A DNA stretch of 64,000 nt, taken from Anaerolineales bacterium UBA2395. GTDB taxonomy: Bacteria; Chloroflexota; Anaerolineae; Anaerolineales; Villigracilaceae. Position numbers and translations under genes: made by a program. The stretch is taken from the NCBI GenBank assembly GCA_002343775.1, contig DDSH01000031.1, forward strand, positions 86,430 through 150,429, written 5' to 3'. Positions 8,370 through 17,715 of this stretch are shown here, in pieces. Below the pieces are notes generated by a model. The model searched no databases. It was not told the origin of the DNA and saw nothing but the letters and a program-made list of their open reading frames with translations. Position 1 is the first letter of the stretch; every line of letters begins with the position of its first letter.

Positions 8370-10439
8370 TTAGTCTGCTGCGCTGGTTTGACGGTTCCCA
8401 GCGGTAACCTTGCGGCGCGCGGGCGCATCGGCGGGGTCGCGGTCGGGCCAGGCGGCGTAGATCAAACCGAACAGGAATGTAATGCTGCCGATCCACATCC
8501 AGTTGACTAGTGGATTGACGTAGATCTTGAAGGTTGCGCCGATGCTCGAAACCGGCTGCCAGTCCACCAGCAAAATATACAGGTCGTCGCGGAAGGTCGA
8601 ACGCTGACCGGGAATGGTCATGTTCTGCTGTGAGTCGTAGTAAAAATCGATGCGCGGATACAACTGTCCGAGATAGATCCCGTTCTCGTAAATATCCACC
8701 ACAGCGCGGGTGTAATTCACCCCTTCGCCGGGGCTGTCCCATGAAGCCAGTTCGCGGTACTCGACCACATAATCGCCAATGGCGATCTTTTCGCCGGAAG
8801 CCACGGTTCCCTGGGTTTCGGTCTGGAAGATTTCGATGCCGAGGATGCCGATCGCCATCAGCGCCATGCTGATGTGTATGATGTAGCCGCCATAGCGTCG
8901 GCGGTTGCGTCCCATCAAACGCCCGAGGGCGGCAAAGATGTTCTCGCCCTGCGCTTTTTGCCTTGCGCGTGCGCCGCGCCAGAATTCATGGGCGGTTGCA
9001 AACAACACCAGCGCAACCAGGAAGAAACCGACTACGGCATAGATGTTCTGTGTGTAGGTGGCGAACAGAACCCCGGTCACGACCAGAGCCGCCAGCGCCG
9101 ATTTCCAGATCGCGCGTCCGAGCGTTTGGACCGTCGAGTGTCCCCACGCCGAAAGCGGAGCGATTGCCATCAGGAAGAGCAGCCCTGCGAAGAGCGGTCC
9201 CGTGGCGCGTTCGTAATAGGGCGGACCCACAGTCACTTTCTGACCGGTTGCCAGTTCAGAGATCAACGGGTAGATCACACCCCAGAAACACACCACGAGA
9301 ATGCTCATGAACAAAAGGTTATTGAGCAGGAACAGCGCCTCGCGCGAAAGCATCGATTTCATTTCGGTCTCGCCCTTGAGTTCGGGCCAGCGCCAGATCA
9401 GCAGCGCCACCGAAGAGACGAGCGTCAGCGTGACGAAGCCCATGAAGAACGGACCGATTGGGCTGTTCGCGAACGAATGCACCGACGACAGCACGCCAGA
9501 GCGGGTGAGGAACGTCCCAAAGATGACCAGTGAATAGGTCAGAATGACGAGGATCATGTTCCAGTGCTTCAACATGCCGCGTTTTTCCTGGATCATCACC
9601 GAGTGAAGCAAGGCAGTGCCGGTCAGCCAGGGCATGAACGCGGCAATTTCCACCGGATCCCAGCCCCAATAGCCGCCCCAGCCGAGCACATCGTATGCCC
9701 AACGCCCGCCGAGGACAAGTCCGAGTGAGAGGAACAGCCACGCCCACAACGACCAGCGGCGGGTGATGCGCGTCCAACGGTCGTCAGTGCGCCCCGTGAT
9801 GAGCGCTGCCATCGCAAAGGCGTAGGGAATCACATACGCCACAAAGCCGAGATACAGCATCGGGGGATGAATGATCATGCCCGGGTGGCGCAGAAGCGGA
9901 TTCAATCCCTGACCGTCGTTCGGAGTAAAGATTGTCGCATTTGCTGAAGGTCGGAACATGCTCGGCACAACTTCCCCGTTCGAAAGCCAGAAGCGCGTGA
10001 AGGGATTCTCAAAGACCACTATCATGCCGAGGAAAAACGTCAGTGTGATCGAAGAAATTACGATCACCCACGGCAGGAATTCCGCGTCGCGGTCCCATTT
10101 GCGCAGTGTCACCGCCGAGGTGAAGACCGCCAAAAGCCAGGACCAGAACACCAGCGAACCAGCCTGCCCGCCCCACCAAGCCGTGACTTTTAAATACGTC
10201 GGCATGCTGCGGCTGGTCACTTCGTAGACGAACGAAACCTCGAAGTGATTGTTGACCAAAAGGTAGATCAGGGTGATCGATGAAATCGTTATGAGCGGGA
10301 ATGTTAGCAGCTGGGCGCGCCGCGCACTTTCCACCAACGCGCTAGACTTGCTCCTCACGCCATAAAACGCCGCGATTCCGCTATAGACCGTCACGACGAA
10401 ACTGACCAATAAAACGCCATATCCAAATTCTGCAAGCAT
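8370..10439 (-). CDS. ccmF: Cytochrome c haem lyase subunit CcmF
   Basis: A 689-aa polytopic membrane protein with the WWD haem-binding signature (WGGYWGWDPVE, about residues 228-238) and the conserved WWGGQAGSLVFWSW segment near residue 88. A soluble extracytoplasmic domain near the C-terminus precedes a last helix. It joins haem from CcmE to apocytochrome c. It lies between ccmE and ccmH. The first ATG fits the family N-terminus. Confidence 0.93.
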   Translation of the reverse strand: MLAEFGYGVLLVSFVVTVYSGIAAFYGVRSKSSALVESARRAQLLTFPLITISSITLIYLLVNNHFEVSFVYEVTSRSMPTYLKVTAWWGGQAGSLVFWSWLLAVFTSAVTLRKWDRDAEFLPWVIVISSITLTFFLGMIVVFENPFTRFWLSNGEVVPSMFRPSANATIFTPNDGQGLNPLLRHPGMIIHPPMLYLGFVAYVIPYAFAMAALITGRTDDRWTRITRRWSLWAWLFLSLGLVLGGRWAYDVLGWGGYWGWDPVEIAAFMPWLTGTALLHSVMIQEKRGMLKHWNMILVILTYSLVIFGTFLTRSGVLSSVHSFANSPIGPFFMGFVTLTLVSSVALLIWRWPELKGETEMKSMLSREALFLLNNLLFMSILVVCFWGVIYPLISELATGQKVTVGPPYYERATGPLFAGLLFLMAIAPLSAWGHSTVQTLGRAIWKSALAALVVTGVLFATYTQNIYAVVGFFLVALVLFATAHEFWRGARARQKAQGENIFAALGRLMGRNRRRYGGYIIHISMALMAIGILGIEIFQTETQGTVASGEKIAIGDYVVEYRELASWDSPGEGVNYTRAVVDIYENGIYLGQLYPRIDFYYDSQQNMTIPGQRSTFRDDLYILLVDWQPVSSIGATFKIYVNPLVNWMWIGSITFLFGLIYAAWPDRDPADAPARRKVTAGNRQTSAAD

Positions 10440-10497
10440 AATCTATTCCTTTATACTCTCTCCGGCTGGGAGTGGGTGGGGGAGAGGGGTGAATCAA

Positions 10498-10526
10498 AAC
10501 CTGACGGGTATAACACCCATCAGGTT
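10498..10526 (-). terminator. Hairpin between ccmE and ccmF (possible partial terminator)
   Basis: On the minus strand AACCTGATGGGT pairs with ACCCGTCAGGTT around a short loop (12 bp including one wobble), followed by TTGATT. It lies just after the ccmE stop. The T-tract is short, so it may reduce read-through or protect the 3' end rather than terminate fully. Confidence 0.45.
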
Positions 10527-10532
10527 GTTTGG

Positions 10533-11015
10533 TTAGTTCTCCGAGGCTTGTTCGGGCACAGCCTCTTCATACCGGGTGGGACACTTGAGCAGCAGTTCTT
10601 CGGCATAAAAGATGCCATCTTCGCCGAGTTTGCCGGTCACGATCGCTTGCGCTTCGCTGCGCAGCAGGTCCGGTTTAGGACCGACATAAATAACAGTAAT
10701 GCGCTCACGGCTGGGGTCATTCACCGCTTCAAACAATACCAACGCCAGCCCGCCCTGCGCTTCTATCTCATTGTTATCCCCGGTTACATGGGCAATCTCA
10801 AAAGTGAGCGTAAGCGTCTGCGGGTCGTATTGAACCGTGTCGCCGACCACTGCGCCCGAAAGCCGCAGACTCTGACCGACCACCGCCGCGCCTTCCGCCT
10901 TGACTTCATCCACCGTCATGAAATATTCCGCGCTTGCCTGCGTCGATGAAGCGATCAGATAAACGACTGCCGCCAGAATCAGCAAACCGCCGAGGATGAA
11001 TTTTGTTCGTTGCAT
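10533..11015 (-). CDS. ccmE: Haem chaperone CcmE, CxxxY variant
   Basis: A 160-aa protein with an N-terminal signal anchor (about 7-27) and the small OB-fold beta-barrel of CcmE. The haem-attachment site reads LLLKCPTRYE, i.e. Cys145-x3-Tyr149, where E. coli CcmE has HxxxY. The Cys variant is known from archaea and some anaerobes whose Ccm systems often lack CcmG and CcmH; here both are present. It is the first gene of the minus-strand cluster. The divergent gap 11016-11199 holds no gene and no clear promoter that I can defend. Confidence 0.88.
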   Translation of the reverse strand: MQRTKFILGGLLILAAVVYLIASSTQASAEYFMTVDEVKAEGAAVVGQSLRLSGAVVGDTVQYDPQTLTLTFEIAHVTGDNNEIEAQGGLALVLFEAVNDPSRERITVIYVGPKPDLLRSEAQAIVTGKLGEDGIFYAEELLLKCPTRYEEAVPEQASEN

Positions 11016-11199
11016 TGTGCCTCCAGGATTTTTATAAGTACCAAATGGAACAATATATGTCCATTTTACATACCGAGATTAAATACGTCTGAGTTTTGGG
11101 TACTGATGGATGTCATAAAATCACCCTGACATTGTCCTATTCGAAAGTGACGCTGCGCGATTGATGGTATAGTTGAAAAATCTCAATGGAGGAATCACG

Positions 11200-12564
11200 A
11201 TGCGATTTCGATATCCCCTGCTCATAATTTTTATGATGGGATTCCTGCTCGCCCCAACCCGGGTGACCGCAGCGCCTCAAGCCGACGTTTCAGCGGACTC
11301 AGCAACCCTGGAATTTCCCAACACTGTGACCTTTTCAGCCACACTCGAAGCGGATGCCCCCATCGTTGACGTCACACTGGAATACGGCAACGACCAGCTG
11401 ACCTGCGGCGAAGTGACCGCCAAAGCCTTCCCAGATTTTACGCCGGGCACATCCACCGATGTGTCATGGACATGGGACATGCGTCAGAGCGGGTCGCTCC
11501 CGCCGGGGGCAACGATCTGGTGGCGCTGGCGCTATGTCGATGAGTCGGGCAGCGAATATCTCAGCGAGACGCAAAGTGTCACCTGGTTGGATAATGTCCA
11601 CGATTGGCAGACCCTCTCCGAATCTGATATCCGTTTGCATTACTACGGCATGAGCGCAGAGGCGGCAAACAACATGCTTGCCTCTGGCATTGAAGGGCTG
11701 CGCCGCAACCGCGAACAGGCAGGGATGACTCCCGATATCCCCGTCGATATTTTTGTGTACCCCAACTACGAAGACATGCGTGATGCCATCCTGTACGAAC
11801 CCCAATGGACAGGAGGGCTCGCCTATTCCGATTTCAGCATCATCATTATGGGCATTTCCGGCGACGCGAATTGGGATCAGGACACCATCATCCACGAATT
11901 GACACACATCCTTGTAGGGCGGAACGCCTTTACTTGTGTTGGATTCATTCCCACCTGGCTCAATGAAGGGCTTGCCGTATACAGCGAAGGCGAACTGGAT
12001 GGCAGCATGAAAACCCAATTGGATCTTGCCATTCGGGATGACACGCTCTTCCCACTGCGTACACTGGGTGGAAGTTTCTCTGAAATTCCCGAAAAAGCCC
12101 TGCTTTCCTATGCCCAATCCTATGGCGTGGTCAAGTTCATGCTCGAAACCTATGGGCAGGAGAAAATGGATCAATTGCTGCGCGATCTCAGCGATGCCAA
12201 ACCAATCGACGCTGCCTTGATCGAACGCTACGGACTCGATACCGACGGACTCGACACCGCCTGGCGCGAATCGGTGGGGCTGGCTCCCCTTGTGGTGGCG
12301 CAGGCAACTGCCATGCCCACTCCAACCCATGTCCCAACATTCGTGCCGATCTCAGGTGTGCCTTTGGCAGTCACGCCGACCCCATACGCGATCCCAACTT
12401 CTTCTTTCAGCGAGACCGAGTCCCCGGAGGTTCGCTCCGGTCCGCCCATTTTGTTGACCGTGGCACTCCTCTGTTTCTGCCTGATGTTGCTGCTCATCGT
12501 TGGTGTGATCGTGCTCGGAGTTGTATTACGACGTGGAAACACCAAAGGAGGCGATCATGTCTAA
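11200..12564 (+). CDS. Extracellular zinc metalloprotease, peptidase MA-like, C-terminally anchored
   Basis: A 454-aa protein with a signal peptide (about 1-25), a beta-rich region, and a gluzincin-type catalytic domain: HELTH at residues 232-236 and NEG with Glu256 as the likely third zinc ligand. After a Thr/Pro-rich linker comes a single C-terminal transmembrane helix (about 425-448). The ATG at 11200 has GGAGG about 6 bp upstream. The last 8 bp overlap the start of the next gene, so the two are probably translationally coupled. The substrate is unknown. Confidence 0.75.
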   Translation: MRFRYPLLIIFMMGFLLAPTRVTAAPQADVSADSATLEFPNTVTFSATLEADAPIVDVTLEYGNDQLTCGEVTAKAFPDFTPGTSTDVSWTWDMRQSGSLPPGATIWWRWRYVDESGSEYLSETQSVTWLDNVHDWQTLSESDIRLHYYGMSAEAANNMLASGIEGLRRNREQAGMTPDIPVDIFVYPNYEDMRDAILYEPQWTGGLAYSDFSIIIMGISGDANWDQDTIIHELTHILVGRNAFTCVGFIPTWLNEGLAVYSEGELDGSMKTQLDLAIRDDTLFPLRTLGGSFSEIPEKALLSYAQSYGVVKFMLETYGQEKMDQLLRDLSDAKPIDAALIERYGLDTDGLDTAWRESVGLAPLVVAQATAMPTPTHVPTFVPISGVPLAVTPTPYAIPTSSFSETESPEVRSGPPILLTVALLCFCLMLLLIVGVIVLGVVLRRGNTKGGDHV

Positions 12565-14191
12565 CCTCAATGTTTGGAGTCGATTGTCTCGCAGTACCAA
12601 AAAGATCTTCCTGAGTTTCACCTTGCTGGCGATCTTTGCATCATTATTCCTGAGTGCCAGCGTGCCGGATGCGTTGGCGTTGCAGATCGGGATTCCGTTC
12701 GAACAGGCGTTGGTGTACAGTGGCGGCGAATCTGCCAACCTGCGAGATTATGACCCCGCCACCACCTACAGCTCGGGGGATAAACTCGTCTTTAGCGGAC
12801 TCGTCTCTCTCGACCCGCATCTGAATCTCGCGCCTGACCTCGCCGAAACCTGGGATGTCAGCGCGGATGGAACGGTGTACACCTTCCATATTCGCGAGAA
12901 TGCAAAATTTCACGACGGACGCGATGTCACGGCGCAGGATGTGGTCTTCTCGTGGGAACGTGCCGCCAGCCCAGAATTGGCTTCGGACACGGTATTGACC
13001 TATTTGGGCGATATTGTTGGGGTGCGCGAGATGGCATTTGGCGAAGCGACAACCATCAGCGGGTTGAAGGTTATTGACAAGAAAACGCTTCAAGTCACGA
13101 TCGATGCGCCCAAGCCTTACTTCATCATGAAGTTGACCTTCCCGACTGCCTTCATCGTTGACCGGAACAACGTTTCTGTCGGGGAGGAGTGGGTGCTGCA
13201 GCCGAACGGGACAGGTCCGTATAAGTTGACCGAATGGAAATCCTACGAATATATTCTGTACGAAGCCAACCAGGATTTTTATCTCGGCGCGCCATCCATC
13301 CCGTATGTGGTCGTCAAGTTGTACGCGGGTGACGATGTGCGCCTGTTTGAGACCGGCGAAGTGGATGTGGCTGGCGTGGGGTTATTCTCCGCCGAGCGCA
13401 TGTTGAATCCCACGGAACCGTTGAACGCCAATCTCGTCACGGGAGTTAATCTCTGCACAGGGTATGTGGTCTTCGACGCTACTCGTCCGCCGTTCGATGA
13501 TTCGAATGTCCGCAAGGCGTTTAGCATGGCGTTCGACCGTGAGCGTTACATCGATGTGCTGTATCGAGATTTATTGCTGCCTGCGGTGGGTTTGTATCCG
13601 CCTGGCTTGCCCGGTTTTAGTTATGACCTGAAAGGGTTGCCCTACGACCCGGCTCAGGCGCGTGAGTTGCTCGAACAATCCAAATACGGTGGTCCCGAAG
13701 GTTTGCCTGAGATCATTTACACCAATGCGGGCATCGGAAGTTACATCGGCGGGAATGTGGCGGCGCTGGCAGAGATGTGGGAGCAAAATCTGGGTGTGAC
13801 CATCAAGGTCGAAAATCTCGATTACAACTTCTACTATGAACAGGTCTTTTCCGGCAATCACGGTCAGATTTTTGACGGCGGCTGGTGTGCCGATTACCCC
13901 GACCCCGAAAACTTTGCGGACGTGCTCTTCCACAGCGGCTCAGCGCAAAACCACGGTGGGTACTCCAACCCTGCGCTTGATGCCCTGCTCGAAGCCGCGC
14001 GTGTCGAACGCGATGTAACGAAACGCATCGACATGTATCAGCAAGCCGAGCGGATGATCGTGGACGATGCCGCCGTGCTTTTCACCACGCACTCGCTCTC
14101 GTATGAACTTGTGCAATCGTACGTGAAGGGATACATCTTCACGCCGATCTCGGTTCCAATGGAGCGTTATATGTGGTTGGATGGGAAATAG
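12557..14191 (+). CDS. ABC-type peptide/solute-binding protein (SBP family 5)
   Basis: A 544-aa exported protein with a signal peptide (about 14-38) and the family 5 (DppA/OppA/NikA) pattern: LAETWDVSADGTVYTFHIRE early, FHDGRDVTAQDVVFSWER, and a middle segment with VRKAFSMAFDRE. The ATG at 12557 has GGAGG upstream and lies inside the end of the metalloprotease gene. No ABC permease or ATPase gene is adjacent, and there is no lipobox. It may deliver peptides to a transporter encoded elsewhere; coupling to a protease suggests peptide scavenging, which is inference. Confidence 0.85.
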   Translation: MSNLNVWSRLSRSTKKIFLSFTLLAIFASLFLSASVPDALALQIGIPFEQALVYSGGESANLRDYDPATTYSSGDKLVFSGLVSLDPHLNLAPDLAETWDVSADGTVYTFHIRENAKFHDGRDVTAQDVVFSWERAASPELASDTVLTYLGDIVGVREMAFGEATTISGLKVIDKKTLQVTIDAPKPYFIMKLTFPTAFIVDRNNVSVGEEWVLQPNGTGPYKLTEWKSYEYILYEANQDFYLGAPSIPYVVVKLYAGDDVRLFETGEVDVAGVGLFSAERMLNPTEPLNANLVTGVNLCTGYVVFDATRPPFDDSNVRKAFSMAFDRERYIDVLYRDLLLPAVGLYPPGLPGFSYDLKGLPYDPAQARELLEQSKYGGPEGLPEIIYTNAGIGSYIGGNVAALAEMWEQNLGVTIKVENLDYNFYYEQVFSGNHGQIFDGGWCADYPDPENFADVLFHSGSAQNHGGYSNPALDALLEAARVERDVTKRIDMYQQAERMIVDDAAVLFTTHSLSYELVQSYVKGYIFTPISVPMERYMWLDGK

Positions 14192-14205
14192 ACACCCCAC
14201 ACAGC

Positions 14206-14245
14206 CCCCAAAAAAATTCGACAGAATTACCGTTGTATTTTGGGG
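14206..14245. terminator. Weak hairpin between convergent genes
   Basis: CCCCAAAA at 14206-14213 can pair with TTTTGGGG at 14238-14245, with an inner AATTC/GAATT pair. It lies between two converging genes and could serve both, but the stem is AT-rich and interrupted. Confidence 0.35.
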
Positions 14246-14266
14246 AGGTGGTAAGGCCGGATGGGG

Positions 14267-15187
14267 CTAACGCACTTGTACTGCGAATTCCACCGCTTCG
14301 ATGACTCCGCCGAGGCTGGATACTTGAAACTCAAAGCGGATCGACCCTCCGGGCTGGAGCGCTCCGCCCTCCCATCGCTTAACGCCCACCACGGTTCCAT
14401 CTTGATCGTACGCCACCGCCGCGACCCAAACCTGGTTCGCGGCGTTTGATTCCGCAGGCAGGATCACCAATCCGCTCACCTGAGCCGACTTGCCGTCCCA
14501 ATCGATCTGTGCGACAGTGTTGTTCAGCATGGCAGGCAGGCGGCTGGAGAGGTCGCTTTGCATGGCGCTCAGCAATTGGATCTGCGGAGTCACGTCTGCG
14601 GGAGTGTTTGGGAAATAAACATACACCGGCAGCGACGAGTTTGGCGGGATGACATCCAGAATGGGGAAAGCGGTTTTGCTGGCGATGATATTGTTGCTTT
14701 CATCCAATAATGTGATTTGTGCAGAAATATTCTCCAAAACCAATGTGCTGTTGTTTTGGAGCAGCGCAAAGCACCAGACGCCCGAATCTGCCGATGGGTG
14801 GCAAACTGCCTGGGTCACAGGAGCAGGTACCGGGGTGGGAGTTGAAGCGGCGGCGAGTTGGGCAGATGGGTCTGGGATGAATATCGTTTCCCCGATGGTG
14901 AGCGCGTTTGGGTTCAGGTCCGGGTTCGCCGCCAGCAAATCCGATTGTTGGATCTTGAACTTTTCCGCGATCTCACTGACGGTATCTCCCGATTCGATGA
15001 CGTAGACCTGCATGGTGCTGGTGGGTTGGGGCGTTTCAACAATGATGAGCAGGTTTGGCGTGGAAGTGGCTACGGGCGTGCTGGTAAGGTAGGGCTGGAG
15101 TGATCCGTCTGTGTTTTGAGCGGGCGCCGCAGATGCGGGTTGACAGGCGCTCAGCAGGAGGCTGCAAACAAGCAGGGTTTTTCGCAT
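14267..15187 (-). CDS. LysM-domain lipoprotein
   Basis: A 306-aa protein with a lipobox (LLLSAC) near residue 15, so probably membrane-tethered outside the cell. A LysM domain spans about residues 60-103 (YVIESGDTVSEIAEKF...LNPNALTIGETIFIP) and would bind peptidoglycan or chitin-like glycans. The rest is a beta-rich domain resembling FxLYD/DUF-type extracellular modules. The ATG at 15187 starts the signal peptide directly. A TATAAT lies about 9 bp upstream on the minus strand, so the leader would be very short. It diverges from the aldo/keto reductase gene. Confidence 0.75.
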   Translation of the reverse strand: MRKTLLVCSLLLSACQPASAAPAQNTDGSLQPYLTSTPVATSTPNLLIIVETPQPTSTMQVYVIESGDTVSEIAEKFKIQQSDLLAANPDLNPNALTIGETIFIPDPSAQLAAASTPTPVPAPVTQAVCHPSADSGVWCFALLQNNSTLVLENISAQITLLDESNNIIASKTAFPILDVIPPNSSLPVYVYFPNTPADVTPQIQLLSAMQSDLSSRLPAMLNNTVAQIDWDGKSAQVSGLVILPAESNAANQVWVAAVAYDQDGTVVGVKRWEGGALQPGGSIRFEFQVSSLGGVIEAVEFAVQVR

Positions 15188-15231
15188 GGGATGATTATAA
15201 TAGGCACGATAAACAAACTTTCGGAGGAACA

Positions 15232-16215
15232 ATGAAGTATCGTCATCTGGGTAAAACGGGGATTCGAGTCAGTGAATTATCGTTTGGCTCATGGGTCACA
15301 TTTCATAACCAGGCGGGCGTGGCATCGGCGGTGGAGATGATGGCGGCAGCGTACGATCATGGTGTAAACTTTTTCGACAACGCTGAAGCGTACGCGGGGG
15401 GCAAGTCGGAAGAGGTGATGGGTGAATCGCTCAAGAAGTTGGGCTGGCGGCGTGGAAGTTATCTGGTTTCCACCAAGATCTATTGGGGGCTGCATGATAA
15501 CGTCAATGAGAAGAATACGCTCAACCGCAAACGCCTGATCGAGGGCGCGAATGATGCCTTGAAGCGTTTTCAACTCGATTATGTGGATCTGATCTACTGT
15601 CACCGACCCGACCCAACCACGCCCATCGAAGAAACCGTCTGGGCGATGCACAACATCATCGAGTGGGGCAAGGCGTTGTACTGGGGTACGTCTGAGTGGG
15701 CGGCTTCAGAGATCATCGAAGCCATTCAGATCGCGGAACGGCATCATTTGCACAAGCCGGTTGTCGAACAGCCGCAATACAACCTGTTCGAGCGCGGACG
15801 GCTTGAAGGCGATTACGTGCGCTTCTATAAAGAATATGGCTATGGCTCGACGACATGGAGTCCGCTGGCTTCGGGCATGCTTTCGGGTAAATACAATAAG
15901 GGCATTCCGAAGGACAGTCGCGGCGCGCTCAAGGGGTACGAATGGCTTGCCAACCGCCTGACCGATCAGGACAAACTTGCTAAAGTTGCTGCACTGGAGC
16001 CCATTGCAAAGGAACTTGGCGCGACCATGTCGCAGTTGGCAATTGCCTGGTGCTTGAAGAATCCCTTTGTGAGCACGGTCATTACGGGTGCCAGTCGTGT
16101 GGAGCAGATGCATGAGAACATGAAGGCAGGCGAGATCGCCGAAAAGATCACGCCGGAGATCATGGAACGCATTGATGTGGTCTTTGGAAAAAAGAAAGAC
16201 GAAGACGACGATTAA
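15232..16215 (+). CDS. Aldo/keto reductase, potassium-channel beta-subunit type
   Basis: A 327-aa protein beginning MKYRHLGKTGIRVSELSFG, typical of the Kv-beta/YghZ branch of the aldo/keto reductases. The catalytic Tyr/Asp/Lys/His positions are represented by the DNAEAY, STK and CHRPDP segments. It would use NADPH to reduce carbonyl substrates in the cytoplasm. The start at 15232 has GGAGG 6 bp upstream; the frame extends further back but overlaps the divergent gene. It is followed by a strong terminator. Confidence 0.88.
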   Translation: MKYRHLGKTGIRVSELSFGSWVTFHNQAGVASAVEMMAAAYDHGVNFFDNAEAYAGGKSEEVMGESLKKLGWRRGSYLVSTKIYWGLHDNVNEKNTLNRKRLIEGANDALKRFQLDYVDLIYCHRPDPTTPIEETVWAMHNIIEWGKALYWGTSEWAASEIIEAIQIAERHHLHKPVVEQPQYNLFERGRLEGDYVRFYKEYGYGSTTWSPLASGMLSGKYNKGIPKDSRGALKGYEWLANRLTDQDKLAKVAALEPIAKELGATMSQLAIAWCLKNPFVSTVITGASRVEQMHENMKAGEIAEKITPEIMERIDVVFGKKKDEDDD

Positions 16216-16220
16216 ACATA

Positions 16221-16252
16221 ACCCCCCGAGGTCTAAAAAAACCTCGGGGGGG
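16221..16252. terminator. Bidirectional intrinsic terminator
   Basis: ACCCCCCGAGGT pairs perfectly with ACCTCGGGGGGT around an 8-nt A-rich loop, followed on the plus strand by CTTTATATCTTT. It lies between the converging aldo/keto reductase and thyX genes. Confidence 0.9.
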
Positions 16253-16255
16253 TCT

Positions 16256-17665
16256 TTATATCTTTGAGAAATAATTTTCTTCCACGCTTTGCCAGGTCTC
16301 TTCGCGCAGTTTCATATATTTTGACAACAGCGGATGCACCCGCGAAATATCCTCATGCACCTTTTGCGCCACGCGACGGATGGAGAAATGCGCGTTGGCG
16401 GCAGTCCGCAACTGGCAGAACGCAAATGCCTCGCGCAGGTTGAATTGCGCCAGCACGCGGCGGTTGAATCCATTCGGGACGATGTATTGTGCGACATCGG
16501 GATTGAAGGTGTGGAGTTTCTCATACATCTTGTCTGCTGCTTCCATTGCCGCCTCGTACTTGGACCCGAAGCCTGCTTCCGTTATAAGCAGCGGAGTCGT
16601 GTATCCGAGCCGCGTCGTCAATCGCTGCGGGGTCTGGGTCATCATGCGGTGACGTTTGAACTCGGCGTACGCGCCCTGATCCATGACAAGGTCGAAGGTG
16701 TAGGTGGAATATTCCAACTCACGCAGGGGAATATCATATTTGCCAAGTTTGCCAAGCAAAGACGCGGCGAGTTGTTCTCTTTCTTTTTTCTTTAGAGATT
16801 TCACATATTTCAACGAATCGGCATAGGGGATCTCATCGAAGCGATACAGTGCCGCCGCAAGGATTTTCTTTTCACCGTCTTTGTCGTAGTCGATCAGTGA
16901 ACACCAGCCGGACTGTCCGCTTTCTGCTTTCCCCCTTTTACTATTGAATTCCTTTATTGTCTCCACCACATATTCATTTGCGTCGGCGTATTTGACCAGT
17001 GTCGGCGTTTCGGCTTTGGAAACTTCCTTCATCTTTTCGCCGATCTGGCGCACTTCTTCGAGCGGGTGCGAGAGCATCTTGCGGATGGTCATTTCGATGA
17101 CGCGCGCATTGGCGGTCATGCCGACGTTGGCGTTGGCGGCGGCGGGCAGGAGGAAGCGGCACCTGTCCACGTATTGTGAGCGGATGCGGCGGTCGTAGGC
17201 CTCGTCCGATTCATTCTCGCGGCGTGGAGTCCGCTCGACGATGAGATTCTTTGTCGGTTCGAGCGACTCGGCATACGTCGAGAAAAGGAGGCGCACGGTG
17301 GCGATGAATTCATCGCGCAGGGGATGTCCCTCTAATTCTGGTGGAATCGTAAAATCGTCAGGTCCCCATTTTTGATAGCGGGTGGATTTTTCGGTATAGG
17401 ATGCGAGGCGGTTGCTTTCGATGGTTTCAATGGCAACGCGCGAGACGTTTTCAAAAGCGAGATGCAGCACGGCATGTTCCGCCACCGAGGCGTGACCATA
17501 TCCCACGACCCATTTCTCGTGGAACTGCGCGGACTTTTCATCGCTCAACTCAGCGGCGATCTCGCGGAAGGATTCAGGGGAGCGCGAGGTTTTTGCGAAT
17601 GCCACGGCAATGGTTTCCGGGCTGAGTAAACGCGGGGATAATAAATAGATTTCTCGTTCGGGCAT
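16256..17665 (-). CDS. thyX: Double-domain flavin-dependent thymidylate synthase (ThyX family)
   Basis: A 469-aa protein, about twice the usual ThyX length, made of two ThyX-like halves. The N-terminal half has SNRLASYTEKSTRY (84-97), matching the second part of the RHRxxSxNExSxRY signature but with SNR in place of RHR, and ends with the ThyX helix DRCRFLLPAAANANVGMTANARV. The C-terminal half keeps RHR (338-340) but lacks the Ser/Arg-Tyr part, and has a matching final helix (FNLREAFAFCQLRTAANAHFSIRR). The active site may be formed across the halves. It would methylate dUMP with CH2-THF and FADH2. A monomeric or dimeric pseudo-tetramer is likely. Confidence 0.8.
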   Translation of the reverse strand: MPEREIYLLSPRLLSPETIAVAFAKTSRSPESFREIAAELSDEKSAQFHEKWVVGYGHASVAEHAVLHLAFENVSRVAIETIESNRLASYTEKSTRYQKWGPDDFTIPPELEGHPLRDEFIATVRLLFSTYAESLEPTKNLIVERTPRRENESDEAYDRRIRSQYVDRCRFLLPAAANANVGMTANARVIEMTIRKMLSHPLEEVRQIGEKMKEVSKAETPTLVKYADANEYVVETIKEFNSKRGKAESGQSGWCSLIDYDKDGEKKILAAALYRFDEIPYADSLKYVKSLKKKEREQLAASLLGKLGKYDIPLRELEYSTYTFDLVMDQGAYAEFKRHRMMTQTPQRLTTRLGYTTPLLITEAGFGSKYEAAMEAADKMYEKLHTFNPDVAQYIVPNGFNRRVLAQFNLREAFAFCQLRTAANAHFSIRRVAQKVHEDISRVHPLLSKYMKLREETWQSVEENYFSKI

Positions 17666-17715
17666 GTTCTCTCTCCGGTTTCATAGATCGAGCGGCGTAT
17701 CGCCGCTCGATGGAA

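Noticed and set aside
8303..8428. N-terminal extension of ccmH
   Set aside because: The extended residues overlap the end of ccmF, are basic and non-conserved in appearance, and lie before the SD-preceded ATG at 8302 that starts a signal peptide.
11464..12330. 288-codon open frame on the minus strand opposite the metalloprotease
   Set aside because: The plus-strand frame has HELTH, signal peptide and C-terminal anchor; the antisense frame has no recognisable motif.
15100..15231. N-terminal extension of the aldo/keto reductase
   Set aside because: It overlaps the divergent lipoprotein gene; the ATG at 15232 has a good SD and matches the family start.
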